Part shown: piece after piece, positions 32,235 through 42,662 of the stretch | Layout of the letters: each line of letters begins with the position of its first letter | Position numbering within the stretch: the stretch's first letter is position 1 | Assembly (NCBI RefSeq): GCF_937616625.2 | Contig: NC_065573.1 | Coordinates: 21,095,001-21,159,000 of the forward strand | Reading direction: 5' to 3' | Source: Mercurialis annua | Taxonomy: Eukaryota > Streptophyta > Magnoliopsida > Malpighiales > Euphorbiaceae | Length of the DNA: 64,000 bases | Position numbers and translations under genes: made by a program | Notes under the pieces: generated by a model | What the model saw: the letters and a program-made list of their open reading frames with translations, nothing else | Databases searched by the model: none | Told to the model about the DNA's origin: nothing

Positions 32235-33830
32235 ATGAGTGACTCTTTGGAGAAAGAAAACAGGGAACCTTCAACGGAAGACAGGTCAACCAAGAAAGCA
32301 AAATTTAGAGAAGAGGACAGTTTGAAATGCTATCCACAGGCTATGTCATTCAGGGATAAATTGGTTCAGAATGATAGGGAAAGGGAAGAGTATCTGGCCG
32401 GGAATTATGACAACTTTAAGGTCAGCGATGAGGAAGTTACTATTCTCAGAAATGGTTGTATGCCATCCATTGAATTCTCAAAACGCATTCAAGAGGAACT
32501 CGCTAAGCAGTGGAAGACTACCGTCGTTGTGAAACTCCTTGGGAGACCTATTGGATATCGGAATCTCTGTAATCGCCTCGATGCCATGTGGAATTTTACA
32601 CAGGGGTTCGATGTTATTGACCTTGAAAATGGCTACTTTTTAGTCAAACTCAAAAGTGGAGGGGATGTTGAAGCAGTTCTAACAGGCGGGCCGTGGGTTA
32701 TTCTAGGTCATTATTTGTCTGTACAGGCATGGAGTACGAAGTTCGATTGCCTTACGGATGACATTCAATCTGTTCAAGCATGGATTAGACTCCCGGGGAT
32801 GCCAATTCACTACTATAATAAAAAGGTCCTCAGGTATATAGGGGAAATGGTGGGCAAGGTTATTAAAATCGATTATTGTACTGAGACCGCCGAGAGGGGT
32901 AAATTCGCTCGTATTGCCGTGGAGCTTGACCTCAAGAAACCCCTAGTGGCTCATTTTTGCCTTGATGGCAAAGTCCAATTTGTGGAATATGAATGCTTGC
33001 CTAGAATCTGTTTTCATTGCGGTAAGTTTGGTCATACCAAGGATTATTGTCCTGAGGTCATTACTCGACAACATCCTGACCGGAACGAGGGTGGAGGAAG
33101 GAATGAGGTGGAGCGGGGCTTGCCGGCGGTAGAAGTTACCAAAGAAGGAAACAATAAAGCTATCCCTAGTTTTGGGCCTTGGATGTTGGTGAACAAGAAA
33201 GGTAGGTCAAATGCTAATTTTGGCAAAAAGAAGAATACTGATGCGGGGAGTGCAGGCAGGGAAGGAAATCAGCAAGGATCTCGGTTTCACGTTTTAGAAG
33301 ATGTTGCTCAGGAAGATCCCCTTGATTTAGGCAAAGATCCAAGTTTGGAATTTGAAGTTGACCAAAACACTAAGACCCACGCTGATACTCAAAAGATGCT
33401 TGATCGCATGAAACATGCAGGGAAAGACAAATCTGCCCTTAATGAAAACGCTGGTTTGAATGGTTCTCAATGGCAAGCTTCTAAGCCCAGGAGCCCAGCC
33501 TTACAGAATAAGGCCCGGTTTATTGTTAACAAGAATACCACGTCACTAGATCCTCTGCAACACTCTGTGGTTACTGTTCAATATAATTCTAATATTACTA
33601 ATGCTGGAAACTCCTTGTCAGATACTTTGTCTGATAAGGGAGGGTCTGCTAATCCTACTCCGAATACTTTTGAACCTCGCCCTCCTGATATTGTGCAGAA
33701 TGGTGCTCTCCAAGATTTTGTCGAAGGGAAAGATGTCGATATGAGTTTAGTTGAAGAAGATATGTGTCCGGATAATGATGACGATATTGAAGCCGAAGAT
33801 ATGGAAGGGCTGTCTCAAAACCCCATCTAA
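32235..33830 (+). CDS. LINE ORF1: DUF4283-type RNA-binding protein with CCHC zinc knuckle
   Basis: This 531-residue protein has the layout of plant LINE ORF1 gag-like proteins, which coat the element RNA. Residues about 85-245 match the DUF4283 type of domain (with motifs such as LLGRPIGYRNLCNRL and GGPWVILGHYLSVQAW). A zinc knuckle follows with C259, C262, H267 and C272 (spacing C-x2-C-x4-H-x4-C). The C-terminal 250 residues are polar and low-complexity, ending in an acidic tail. The ATG at 32235 lies 10 bp after the 5' TSD; there is no in-frame upstream Met inside the element, so the original start could have been further 5'. ORF2 starts 32 bp after the stop in another frame. Confidence 0.93.
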   Translation: MSDSLEKENREPSTEDRSTKKAKFREEDSLKCYPQAMSFRDKLVQNDREREEYLAGNYDNFKVSDEEVTILRNGCMPSIEFSKRIQEELAKQWKTTVVVKLLGRPIGYRNLCNRLDAMWNFTQGFDVIDLENGYFLVKLKSGGDVEAVLTGGPWVILGHYLSVQAWSTKFDCLTDDIQSVQAWIRLPGMPIHYYNKKVLRYIGEMVGKVIKIDYCTETAERGKFARIAVELDLKKPLVAHFCLDGKVQFVEYECLPRICFHCGKFGHTKDYCPEVITRQHPDRNEGGGRNEVERGLPAVEVTKEGNNKAIPSFGPWMLVNKKGRSNANFGKKKNTDAGSAGREGNQQGSRFHVLEDVAQEDPLDLGKDPSLEFEVDQNTKTHADTQKMLDRMKHAGKDKSALNENAGLNGSQWQASKPRSPALQNKARFIVNKNTTSLDPLQHSVVTVQYNSNITNAGNSLSDTLSDKGGSANPTPNTFEPRPPDIVQNGALQDFVEGKDVDMSLVEEDMCPDNDDDIEAEDMEGLSQNPI

Positions 33831-33862
33831 GGGGTCGGTCTCGTTTCTCTTTATTGTTATCT

Positions 33863-36800
33863 ATGTTAGAAAACAAAAAAATAATGGTGTGGAATGTGCA
33901 AGGTGCTGGATCAAAGAAGTTTAACAGGACTTTTAAGAATTTTTGTCGTAAACATAATGTTGATATAGTTGGCATTCTCGAGCCAAGGATTAGTGGGAGT
34001 AATGCTGACCAGTTTATCAAGAACAGCGGTTTTAATTTCTCTCATAGAATTGAAGCAGTTGGTTTTTCGGGTGGGATTTGGATCCTTTGGAAACCTGGTT
34101 TATCTATCTCGATCTTAGAGAATAATAAGTATTATGTCCATATGAGAGTGGAAGTTGGTGTGAATACGTTTCTCTTAACTATAGTGTATGCGAGTCCAAA
34201 CGCCACTCTTCGTCAACACCTTTGGTATGACTTATCCATTCTGGCTAGTTTGGTCACGGAGCCGTGGATTCTGGGGGGTGATTTTAACGCTGCTTTATAT
34301 GACGAGGAGAGAAAAGGAGGGGCGAGTGGTAGAATGGGTGGTTGTCGCTTGTTCAGAAATTGGTTTGAGCAGTGGAATTTTATTGATCTTGGATATCATG
34401 GGTCCCCTTTCACTTGGAGACGGGGTAGTTTGCTTAAGAGGTTGGACAGATTCATTTGTAATGAAGCTTGGGCTCTTAGATTCCCTCATCACTTTGTTCT
34501 TCATTTACCTAGAATTCACTCTGATCATAATCCTATCTTCCTCCAGTTCAACAAGCTTTGCGGCAGAAATTTCGGTCCCAAGCCTTTTAAGTTCTTAGCT
34601 GCTTGGACGGGTAATAGTGGTTTTAAAAACATTGTCGAAAAGAGTTGGGCTACTTCTTCTTCGTTTGTTAATTCTGTTCAAAAGTTTACCGAAGATGTCA
34701 AAATCTGGAATACTCGTGAATTTGGGAACATTTTCAAGAGAAAAGATGAGCTCTTGTCGAGACTAAATGGTATCCAAAAAGCGAGAGAGAATTATAATTC
34801 CCAAAAGTTGAATGATCTTGAGCAGGAGATCACTCATGAGCTGGATAAAGTCCTCTATCAGGAGGAACTTTTCTGGTTTCAGAAATCCAGAAGTGAGTGG
34901 ATTGCGGACGGAGATCGCAATACCGCTTTTTTCCATAAGAAGGTCGCTGAGAGACGCCGTTTCAATAAAATTACTGTTCTAAAGGATTCTGAAGGGCGTT
35001 TTGTTGAAGATCAGAATGCTTTGAAGCAGATGGTTTTGAATTATTACTCGGATCTTTTTACTAGTTCGAATGGTCATTTTAAACCACTTTCTCTCTATGG
35101 TAGCTTTCCGAGTATTGAAAGGGGATTGGAGGAAGAGATGTCTCTGCCTGTTACGGATGATGAAATAAAATTGGCACTTTGGAATATGAAACCGCTCAAG
35201 GCTCCTGGGGTTGATGGGCTTCACGCTCTTTTTTATCAAAGTCAGTGGGAAATTGTGGGGAAGAGTCTTTGCAGCTTTGTCAAGAATATTTTCAATGGCA
35301 ATCCTTTGCCGGAGGAGATCAACCAAACTCTTATCACTTTGATCCCGAAGTGTAATAACCCGGAGTCTCTCAAGTCTTTTCGTCCAATTAGTTTATGTAA
35401 TGTATCGTACAAAATCATTACAAAACTTATAGCGAATCGGCTCAAGAAGATTATGCCTCTCATTATTAATCCGGCTCAAACCAGTTTTGTCGAGGGTCGA
35501 CACATAACTGACAACATCATCTTGGCACAAGAGGCGATGCACTCGATGCGTCAGAAGAAAGGGCGTAAAGGTATTATGGCTATCAAAATAGACTTGGAGA
35601 AAGCTTATGATAAAATCTCTTGGGATTTTCTTAGAGATACGCTAGTTGATGCCGGTATTCCGAACTATTTGTCTAAAGTGATTATGCAATGCGTGACCAC
35701 TCCCTCTATGCGTATTTTATGGAATGGCTGCTCGTTGGATCCGTTTAAGCCTACTTGTGGGATTCGTCAAGGAGACCCGTTATCCCCATACCTCTTTGTT
35801 CTTTGTATTGAGCGGCTTGCGCATTTAATTAACCAAGAGTGTAGAAGCAATCATTGGAAGCCTCTCCGATTGGGTCGTGGTAGTCCCCCTCTTCCCTATT
35901 TATTTTTCGCAGATGACCTTTTGCTGTTTTGTGAAGCTTCGACTGATCAGGCTGTAGTAGTTCATCGTGTTCTGTCCACATTTTGTGAGTCCTCGGGTCA
36001 AAGAGTTAATAAAGAGAAAACTAAGGTGCTGTTCTCTAGAAATATCTCGATGGCTCAAGGAAATATGATTGCGGCTAAGTTAGTTTTTTCAATTACTTCG
36101 GACTTGGGTAATTATTTGGGCATCCCTCTCCTTCATGGGAGAATGCTCAAGAAGCACTCTTCTGGATTCATGAGCCGTATCAGAACGAGATTATCGAATT
36201 GGAAAGCTAAATCATTATCGATGGCCGGGCGAGCGACTTTGGCAAAATCTGTAGTGGAAGCTATTCCTATCTATACCATGCAAACTATGGAGCTGTCGAA
36301 AGGCATTTGTGATGAAATCGAAGCTCGTTGTAGACAATTTTTGTGGGGATCCTCTGAAGAGGAAAGGAAGCTCAGCCTGGTTAAATGGTCTACTATTTGC
36401 CAGCCAAAGTCTCATGGTGGTCTTGGTTTTAAGAATATGAATTTGATGAATCACTCTTTGTTAATGAAACTGGGGTGGAGCATTTTTTGTAATGAGGAGA
36501 AGTTGTGGGTTACCATTATTCGGGCAAAATATAAAATGGATAATGACAACAGGCTGACTCCAAAGTTTAAGGCTAGGGGATCTCACCTTTGGAAAGCCAT
36601 TCATCATATCTGGGATAAAGTCTGTGCAGGCGTTAGATGGGCTCTTAGTGATGGTGCTACGATTCGTTTTTGGCTTGATCCGTGGCTTGGTGAAGAGACG
36701 ATTTTACAACAGGTTGCGTTAACCCCAATTCCCATTGCTGAGCTTGAGTTACCTGTTAACGCCTATGTTGATAATAACTATAACTGGGCATGGGGAAAAT

Positions 36801-37981
36801 TTGCTAGTTATGTTCCTCATTCTTGGTTGCTAAAGATCTCTAACTATAGTCCACCTCGTCCATCGTATGGTAAAGATTTTATATTTTGGGGTCTTTCTAC
36901 TTCGGGGAATTTCACTGCTAGATCTGCTTATAACTACCTTGCTGCTCCTGATTGGAATGAAGCTGAAACATGTTGGAAGGCCGTTTGGAGTTGGGATGGG
37001 CCTGAGAAAATTCGTCAAATGATGTGGTTAGCTGTTCACGGCAAGCTGTTGACTAATGTCGAAAGATTCAGAAGACATTTAACAGATGTAACTACGTGCA
37101 GCCGATGCCATGCTGTGGAGGAGGATATTGATCATGTTCTAAGAGGTTGTTCTTTTGCCATGCAAGTTTGGCTGAGACTCATTGACAAATCCAAGCTCAA
37201 CAGATTTTTCACGTTGAACTTTAAGGATTGGCTGCTGGTTAACATAACAGGGAAAGAAAAATTTGGGTATAATGTTGATTGGGCTATAATCTTCGGAGTT
37301 ACCATTTGGCGTATTTGGCAATGGAGGAATACCTCAGTCATTGGTAACAAACACACAACTATAAACCAGGTAGTAATTGACATCTGCCGAAGAGTTGATT
37401 ATATTAATATCTCAAAGACGAGACTTCACTGCTCGGGAGGTTCTAGCCGTACCCAAAGAGATATTCAGGTAGGATGGGTCTGTCCTCCGGTCATGTGGGC
37501 TAAGATAAACACAGACGGGGCCTATAATTCAACTACAGGTATTGCGAAAGCCGGAGGTATCATCAGGAACGACATGGGTCGATGGATAGCTAGTTTTTCA
37601 GCCACTATTGGTATGGGTTCGGTTTTGGAGGCTGAATACCGAGGAGTGTTGCATGGCCTGCAGTTGGGTTGGAATTTGGGTTTGTCCAAGGTTATTCTTG
37701 AAGTTGACAGCAAGCTTGTGGTGGAAAAGATATCGAGCAGTTCAGATGCGGCTCAATTCTCCAATATTGTTACTGCCATTCGTGAGTTGCTCAAGCGTGA
37801 TTGGGAAGTCAAGGTGTGCCATACCTACAGAGAAGCGAATTTTGCGGCGGACCACCTCGCGTCGCTTAGTGATGATTACATTATTGGTTGCTATTTCCAT
37901 GAGAACCCTCCTGCTACCTTATTACCCTGGATCATGCATGATCTTCATGGGACTTCTTATACTAGGGTTATTTCTTCTTAG
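33863..37981 (+). CDS. LINE ORF2: endonuclease, reverse transcriptase and RNase H polyprotein
   Basis: Starting at the first true ATG (33863) this reads 1372 codons without a break. An APE-type endonuclease occupies residues 1-230, with the catalytic set N11, E40, D140, N142, D221 and H222 all present (motifs WNVQGAGS, LEPRIS, GGDFNA, SDHNP). The reverse transcriptase follows (about 440-760), with KAPGVDGLHALFY, LIPKCNNPESLKSFRPISLC, the IDLEKAYDKISW motif and the active-site FADD at 682-685. A zf-RVT zinc-binding region (CSRCHAVEEDIDHVLRGC, from C1079) is next. The C terminus is an RNase H domain with D1218, E1256 and D1282 and a DHLAS end. RNase H is present in only some plant L1 clades. 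All key residues are retained, so it could be active. Confidence 0.95.
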   Translation: MLENKKIMVWNVQGAGSKKFNRTFKNFCRKHNVDIVGILEPRISGSNADQFIKNSGFNFSHRIEAVGFSGGIWILWKPGLSISILENNKYYVHMRVEVGVNTFLLTIVYASPNATLRQHLWYDLSILASLVTEPWILGGDFNAALYDEERKGGASGRMGGCRLFRNWFEQWNFIDLGYHGSPFTWRRGSLLKRLDRFICNEAWALRFPHHFVLHLPRIHSDHNPIFLQFNKLCGRNFGPKPFKFLAAWTGNSGFKNIVEKSWATSSSFVNSVQKFTEDVKIWNTREFGNIFKRKDELLSRLNGIQKARENYNSQKLNDLEQEITHELDKVLYQEELFWFQKSRSEWIADGDRNTAFFHKKVAERRRFNKITVLKDSEGRFVEDQNALKQMVLNYYSDLFTSSNGHFKPLSLYGSFPSIERGLEEEMSLPVTDDEIKLALWNMKPLKAPGVDGLHALFYQSQWEIVGKSLCSFVKNIFNGNPLPEEINQTLITLIPKCNNPESLKSFRPISLCNVSYKIITKLIANRLKKIMPLIINPAQTSFVEGRHITDNIILAQEAMHSMRQKKGRKGIMAIKIDLEKAYDKISWDFLRDTLVDAGIPNYLSKVIMQCVTTPSMRILWNGCSLDPFKPTCGIRQGDPLSPYLFVLCIERLAHLINQECRSNHWKPLRLGRGSPPLPYLFFADDLLLFCEASTDQAVVVHRVLSTFCESSGQRVNKEKTKVLFSRNISMAQGNMIAAKLVFSITSDLGNYLGIPLLHGRMLKKHSSGFMSRIRTRLSNWKAKSLSMAGRATLAKSVVEAIPIYTMQTMELSKGICDEIEARCRQFLWGSSEEERKLSLVKWSTICQPKSHGGLGFKNMNLMNHSLLMKLGWSIFCNEEKLWVTIIRAKYKMDNDNRLTPKFKARGSHLWKAIHHIWDKVCAGVRWALSDGATIRFWLDPWLGEETILQQVALTPIPIAELELPVNAYVDNNYNWAWGKFASYVPHSWLLKISNYSPPRPSYGKDFIFWGLSTSGNFTARSAYNYLAAPDWNEAETCWKAVWSWDGPEKIRQMMWLAVHGKLLTNVERFRRHLTDVTTCSRCHAVEEDIDHVLRGCSFAMQVWLRLIDKSKLNRFFTLNFKDWLLVNITGKEKFGYNVDWAIIFGVTIWRIWQWRNTSVIGNKHTTINQVVIDICRRVDYINISKTRLHCSGGSSRTQRDIQVGWVCPPVMWAKINTDGAYNSTTGIAKAGGIIRNDMGRWIASFSATIGMGSVLEAEYRGVLHGLQLGWNLGLSKVILEVDSKLVVEKISSSSDAAQFSNIVTAIRELLKRDWEVKVCHTYREANFAADHLASLSDDYIIGCYFHENPPATLLPWIMHDLHGTSYTRVISS

Positions 37982-39654
37982 TTTGTTTTAAGCTTTTGCT
38001 TCATCCCTTGTACCAAAAAAAAAAATATGTTTTCTAATTTTTTTTTTCTCATAAATAGAATTCATCGATGAAGAATAACTTATAAATTAAAAATTATATA
38101 TAAAAATAATATATAACTTTTTAATGTTTAATTTAAAGTACTAATAAATAGCCCAAAATACATAGATCGAAATAAGACAAATCTAGATATCGATTCCGCA
38201 TAAGAGGACCAAACGAGAATTTAAGAGCGAAGTTATGTTGAAGCGGGTATTTCGATTGTCCTTCTGATTTGACCGACAATCCGCTCGATCCGTTGAAACC
38301 TACTATTTCCGATTCTCATTTTAAGAATAAAATATATGATGATATATTTAAATAAAATTAATTACTAAATATGTGAAATGCAATTATAATATCAACATTT
38401 AGGTGTATATAGAATAATTATATTATATGAGAAAAAAAAACTATATTAACTTTTAATATTTTTATAAATAATAATTGTTAAATTAAATAGCCAATTAATA
38501 AACAAAAAATAAGAAGCATATTTAAGTAATAAATAAAAAAATATGTAACATAATTCATAAATATATTTGGATGAAATATAATAATATGTTAAATTTTTTC
38601 GTATGACTTTTTAAATTATATTTTAATTTGGTTCTAATAGATTCTAATTTTTGAAAAAAAAAATGATGATGTGTGAAAGAGAAAAAATATGTGGTTGTGT
38701 AAGAGAGAAATAAAGGCTTAATACATCATTTGACCTCTAAATTACACCATTTTATTTTCTACGACCTTTAAACTAATTTCGTATTTTTTGGACCTCTTAA
38801 CTCTTTTTTTGTTCTATTTAACCCCTCATTCAGAATGTGCACACCACGCGCGACGACGTGGATAAAATTGCTGACATGGAGTTAAATAGAATTGAAAAAA
38901 CAGTTAAAAGGTCCAATGGAACACTAAAGTAGTTTAGAGGTCATAGGGAATAAAAGGGTAAGGTGTAGGGGTCAAAAAATATATTAAGCCTAAATTTTTT
39001 TTAATTTAAAATAAAAAGTGATGTAATTTACATATTATTTGAAAAAAATCATTTAAGGCTTTAAAAATCATGAAATTTAGCGTGTTTTCCAATTTCATCA
39101 CAAATTTTAAAAATTCAGAATTGATTTGAAAAGTTTAAAATTGCAAAAAATTAAAAACTGGTGTATTAAAAAATTTTAAAATTGGAAATTCGTGAAACAC
39201 ACTAAAAATTATTTTTTAAAAAAATCAGTTTTTAAGTACAGTAAATTTATATATTTTATAATATCGTTAAAAACAAACAAACTCCATTTATCATTATTGA
39301 AATGTAAACAAATATTTACATGTACAAGAAGTTATATTATGTAATTGTTTGACTAAATTTCAATATATTTTTATTTTTCTAGAAGATTAAATGGGTAGAA
39401 TTTAAATAAGTGTATTTTCGAGAAGATTAAATTGGTAAAAATTTAAAAGTTTGAAGGTGCAATAGGAAAATAAAATAAGTTTAGGAGTCAAATAGAATAA
39501 AATAGTGTAGTTCGGGGGATAAATAGAACAGGGTTTTTGACAAAAATGTTCCCCCATTATAGGGAAAATTCCTTTATTGTGCCCCAGAGCACAAAATTTC
39601 TCAATTTGTGCCTGGGGCCCACGCTGCCAGCAATGGCTCTTTACGGGCAGAAAT

Positions 39655-39792
39655 CTGGCCCGCAAAGAGCCATTGCGGGCCAGTTAATCCAGCTGATTAA
39701 CAGCTGGATTAATTCTTAAGCAGCCCGCAATGGCTCTTTGCGGGCTGCTTAAGAAGCCAATGATTGGGGAGATTCTCTCCCCAATCATTGGC
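39655..39792. repeat. Ladder of four hairpins inside the MULE left end
   Basis: There are four back-to-back palindromes: 39655-39683 (CTGGCCCGCAAAGAGCC arm), 39684-39712 (TTAATCCAGCTG arm), 39715-39753 (CTTAAGCAGCCCGCAA arm) and 39756-39792 (GCCAATGATTGGGGAGA arm). Related GCCCGCAA...TTGCGGGC hairpins occur near the right end at 41303-41412. Confidence 0.9.
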
Positions 39793-40032
39793 AGCAATAT
39801 TATTTAAAAAAAAATAATTTTGTTATTAATTTTTTTAAAAAACTTAACAAATAAAAATTATAATATTATAAATAAAAATTATCTACAATTTCGATATTTA
39901 AAAGGACTCGAGCGTCTTTCCGACTAATATGCAAGCGATAAAGATAAATTAATAATGAAATTATACACAATTAAAAGTAACCGTAAATAAATTAATAATG
40001 CAAAAATAAAAAACTGTACAAAAATAATAAAA

Positions 40033-40743
40033 CTACTCAGTAAAGTCTGATCTATCAGGACTCCGTAAGCGTGTCCTCATGTCGTAACCCTTGTTGACAC
40101 GTCGACTCATCTGACTATTAGTTAATCGGCGGTAACGTCTTCCATCTGGTCCGGAGCTTCTCTCTCCACTATCGGCGACTGAACTGGCCACATCCTCAAT
40201 CTCGTCATCATCATGCACATCAGGAGCAGGAGCCTGTGAGGAGGGGTCTAACCCTAATCCCAGAGAAAAAGAAGGAGCCTGCATTCCTTGGAAGTCACTA
40301 AACGGCTGTTGGTCCTGAACCAAATTATAGATCCAAGGGTCATCCAGAGAAAAATGCATCTGGGAGGGACTCTGAGTCGGGCGAGAAGAGGAGCCCGGAT
40401 CTTGACCTGGCAGCATCGGAATGTAGCCCCCCTCCATAAGTCGGGACCGCTGTGAGGGAGGAGTGGTCAGGGAGCTAAAGTTCCAAGAATCGTCAAATAC
40501 AGGAACAGTCGGCAAATACGTAGGTGTCTGAGGAGGAGGTGTCTGCGCCGTCTGAGTCGCCTGGAACGGGGTAAAAGCAAAAGCCGGATGCTGTGAGAAC
40601 TGTGGAGGAGGAGTGGCCAGCGGCGTGATGTAATCTGCCTGCCCAAATGACGGGCCTACATAGGGTACAGACGCAGGCGGTACCGTAAAAGACGAAGCTG
40701 GATATCGGCGAATGAAGTCCTCGGTATCCCCAAAGAAATCATC
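40033..40743 (-). pseudogene. Captured last exon, Pro/Ser-rich (possibly from a plant-mobile-domain gene)
   Basis: On the minus strand a good 3' splice acceptor (CTTTTCTTTCAG, ending at plus 40744) opens a frame starting DDFFGDTEDFIRRYPASSF. It runs 236 codons to a stop at 40033. The composition is rich in Pro, Ser, Gln and Thr, followed by an acidic stretch (DVHDDDEIEDVASS) and a basic tail (RRYRRLTNSQMSRRVNKGYD). No methionine start is near the acceptor and the upstream part of the gene is absent within the element. This style resembles the C-terminal tails of MAIN/plant-mobile-domain proteins that often associate with MULEs, but I cannot confirm that. Confidence 0.6.
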
Positions 40744-41994
40744 CTGAAAGAAAAGAAATTAATATTTATTATAATTGATATTGTAATGGAAAATATTTAA
40801 ATTGAGATTGAAACGTACATGCGTAATAAATTAATATTAAAATAATTTCTACAAATGTACATTTCTAGGCTTAATTCATATTTTTAGATTAAAAAAATGA
40901 TAAATTTAATTCACTTAGATATATTTATAAAGTAATATTTTTAACAATTTATAAACAATTTATTTAAAAATTTAAATTAATTTATTTAACTATTTAGCAA
41001 ATCGTCCACATTTTAACCAAACTATTATATATTTTATCAAATATTTATGAGTAATATTCATTCTATAATGTTTTTGTATTTTATATTCATACAAATCGTT
41101 CTTGTAGTCCTTGCAAAATAATAATAATAAAATTTTAAGCTCCAAAATAATTCGATTAAGCTCCAATATAATCCGGTTAAGCTCAAAAAATAATCCGCCA
41201 AATTACTCCAAATCCGCCGAAACTAATCTAAAACAATTTTTTTTACTTGTAGTGTAAGTGTGGTGAATTGTTTCACCACACACCCCCTTTATATAGGGGA
41301 TGTCGCCCGCAAACAGCCATTGCGGGCGACATTAATGGCAGGGAATTTAATTACTGGCCCGCAATGAGCCTTTGCGGGCCAGTTTGCTGCCCGCAATGGC
41401 TCTTTACGGGCAGCGTGGGCCCCAGGCACAAAAATGTAATTTTTGTGTTCTGGGGCACAAAATCCGAATTAGCCTTTGTAGAGGGGAACTTTTTTGTCAA
41501 AAACCCAATAGAACAATTTATGCATTTTAATTATCCTTCACGCGTTTTAAAACGTTTGAAAACACGCGATTTTGCCACGTTGGAGGAAAAAGGTTAGATC
41601 GGCAAAAAGTTGCAGTTGACGGGTTATATAGAATAAAAAATAAGTTAAAAGGTCCAATAAAATATAAAATTAGTTTAAAAGTCTCAGAGAATAAAAGTGT
41701 ATATTTTAGAAGTCAAATGATATATTAAGCCGAGAAACAAATAACATATGCGAGGTTCACACATGTATGAAGGACCATAAATATTCTATTGGACAAATAA
41801 ATTAATTTTTGACCATTGTTTTTAAAAGTTGGGTTTGTACAGTTTCAGTTAAAGACCAAATTTTTTCGGTTCAATCCGGTTTATAATCAATTTTTTAAAA
41901 CTTTAATTTTGGTGCCTAATCAGATCGGACTGGAGATCAACTCCCAACTAACCCGGTTCAATTGGCCTATCCGGTCGGATTTTTAAAATATTGG

Positions 41995-42654
41995 TTATAA
42001 CTAACACCTCATTGTTTAAGTATTTCGTTCCTATTTTTATTTTTTTATTTTTAAAAATTGTTGTCCCAATAAGTTATACTGATAATGTGAATTACCCGAT
42101 TTAAATTAATAATTCTAAAGTATAATTGTTCAGTGAATAATGACAAACCTAACCATTAAATAAAATCATATGTAATAAGAAAAAATATCTATCTTTAATG
42201 ATTTTTTTAAGTCAAATAATATTTTAAATTTTGATTTTGATATCTTTTAACAGTTATTTTTTTTTAATTTAATCTATTTTTTTTCCAATTTTGTCCAAAC
42301 ACTTGAGTTTTATATTTTAAATTTAAATCTTTGTATTCTTTTATCAATTAGGATCAAAATTTTACAATAATCCTTTTCAAAAGTTAGATAACATTATAAA
42401 CTTAAGCCGCAATTAAAGAAAATAAATGTTTGATTTTAAAAATAAAATTACAGTTTTGGACATAATTAAAAAAAACCTTTCAAATTGATATATAATTGTA
42501 AAAATTAAAAAGTTTGTATCACAATCGATAAAAAATACAAAATACTTAAATTTAAAAAAATATTAATTTCTTTATAGTAAAATAATTTCATATATCCACA
42601 AATTTGATCCTTTTGATAGAGATTTTTTAACAAAATATTTAGACAATCTGATTC
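41995..42654. other. Intergenic, no gene recognised
   Basis: AT-rich spacer leading into a decayed Ty3/gypsy remnant; the ORF at 42505-42759 (minus) spans the MITE boundary and has no recognisable content. Confidence 0.45.
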
Positions 42655-42662
42655 GTCAATTT

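Larger units (their letters stand above)
32225..38025 (+). mobile_element. Near-full-length L1-type LINE retrotransposon
   Basis: The element has two consecutive open ORFs, a short 3' UTR and an 11-nt poly(A) tail (38015-38025). It is bracketed by a perfect 14-bp direct repeat TATGTTTTCTAATT (32211-32224 and 38026-38039). The target-site duplication and A-tail are the marks of target-primed reverse transcription. Only 10 bp lie between the 5' TSD and the ORF1 ATG, so the 5' UTR (with any internal promoter) has probably been lost. Both ORFs lack stops or frameshifts. Confidence 0.96.
39531..41506. mobile_element. Pack-type MULE with captured exon
   Basis: The inverted ends start GGGTTTTTGACAAAAA and extend about 150 bp or more with the shared text TGTGCCTGGGGCCCACGCTG. 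They are flanked by a perfect 9-bp TSD AATAGAACA (39522-39530 and 41507-41515). Both subterminal regions carry hairpins based on GCCCGCAATGGCTCTTTGCGGGC. The interior encodes no transposase but holds an exon-like ORF of 237 codons (40033-40743, minus). This is the pattern of a Pack-MULE that has picked up host gene sequence. Confidence 0.9.
38715..41731. mobile_element. GGCTTAATA-ended foldback element hosting a MULE
   Basis: The ends GGCTTAATACATCATTTGACC and the mirrored right end (AGTCAAATGATATATTAAGCC) are flanked by GAGAAATAAA (38705-38714) and GAGAAACAAA (41732-41741), nine of ten bases alike. Additional internal copies of the end sequence lie near 38915-38992 and 39440-39530, so it may be a compound of related units. 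It inserted into CAATG element copy 3. Confidence 0.8.
38300..41994. mobile_element. CAATG-ended, ACCGG-rich TIR element, copy 3 (interrupted)
   Basis: The core at about 38320-38714 matches the core of copy 2 (for example ATTAATTACTAAATATGTG and CATTTAGGTGTATATAGAAT). The text resumes at 41732 with the part expected from copy 2 and ends near 41994 in CCGGTCGGATTTTTAAAATATTGG. The 38715-41731 element lies between. The left terminus is not clearly preserved. Confidence 0.6.

Noticed and set aside
33854..33862. Upstream start of LINE ORF2 at a TTG codon
   Set aside because: The first ATG in frame is at 33863 and leaves the whole endonuclease domain intact; no reason to invoke a non-ATG start.
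33655..37991. Many short ORFs on both strands within the LINE
   Set aside because: They are shadows of ORF1 and ORF2 in other frames.
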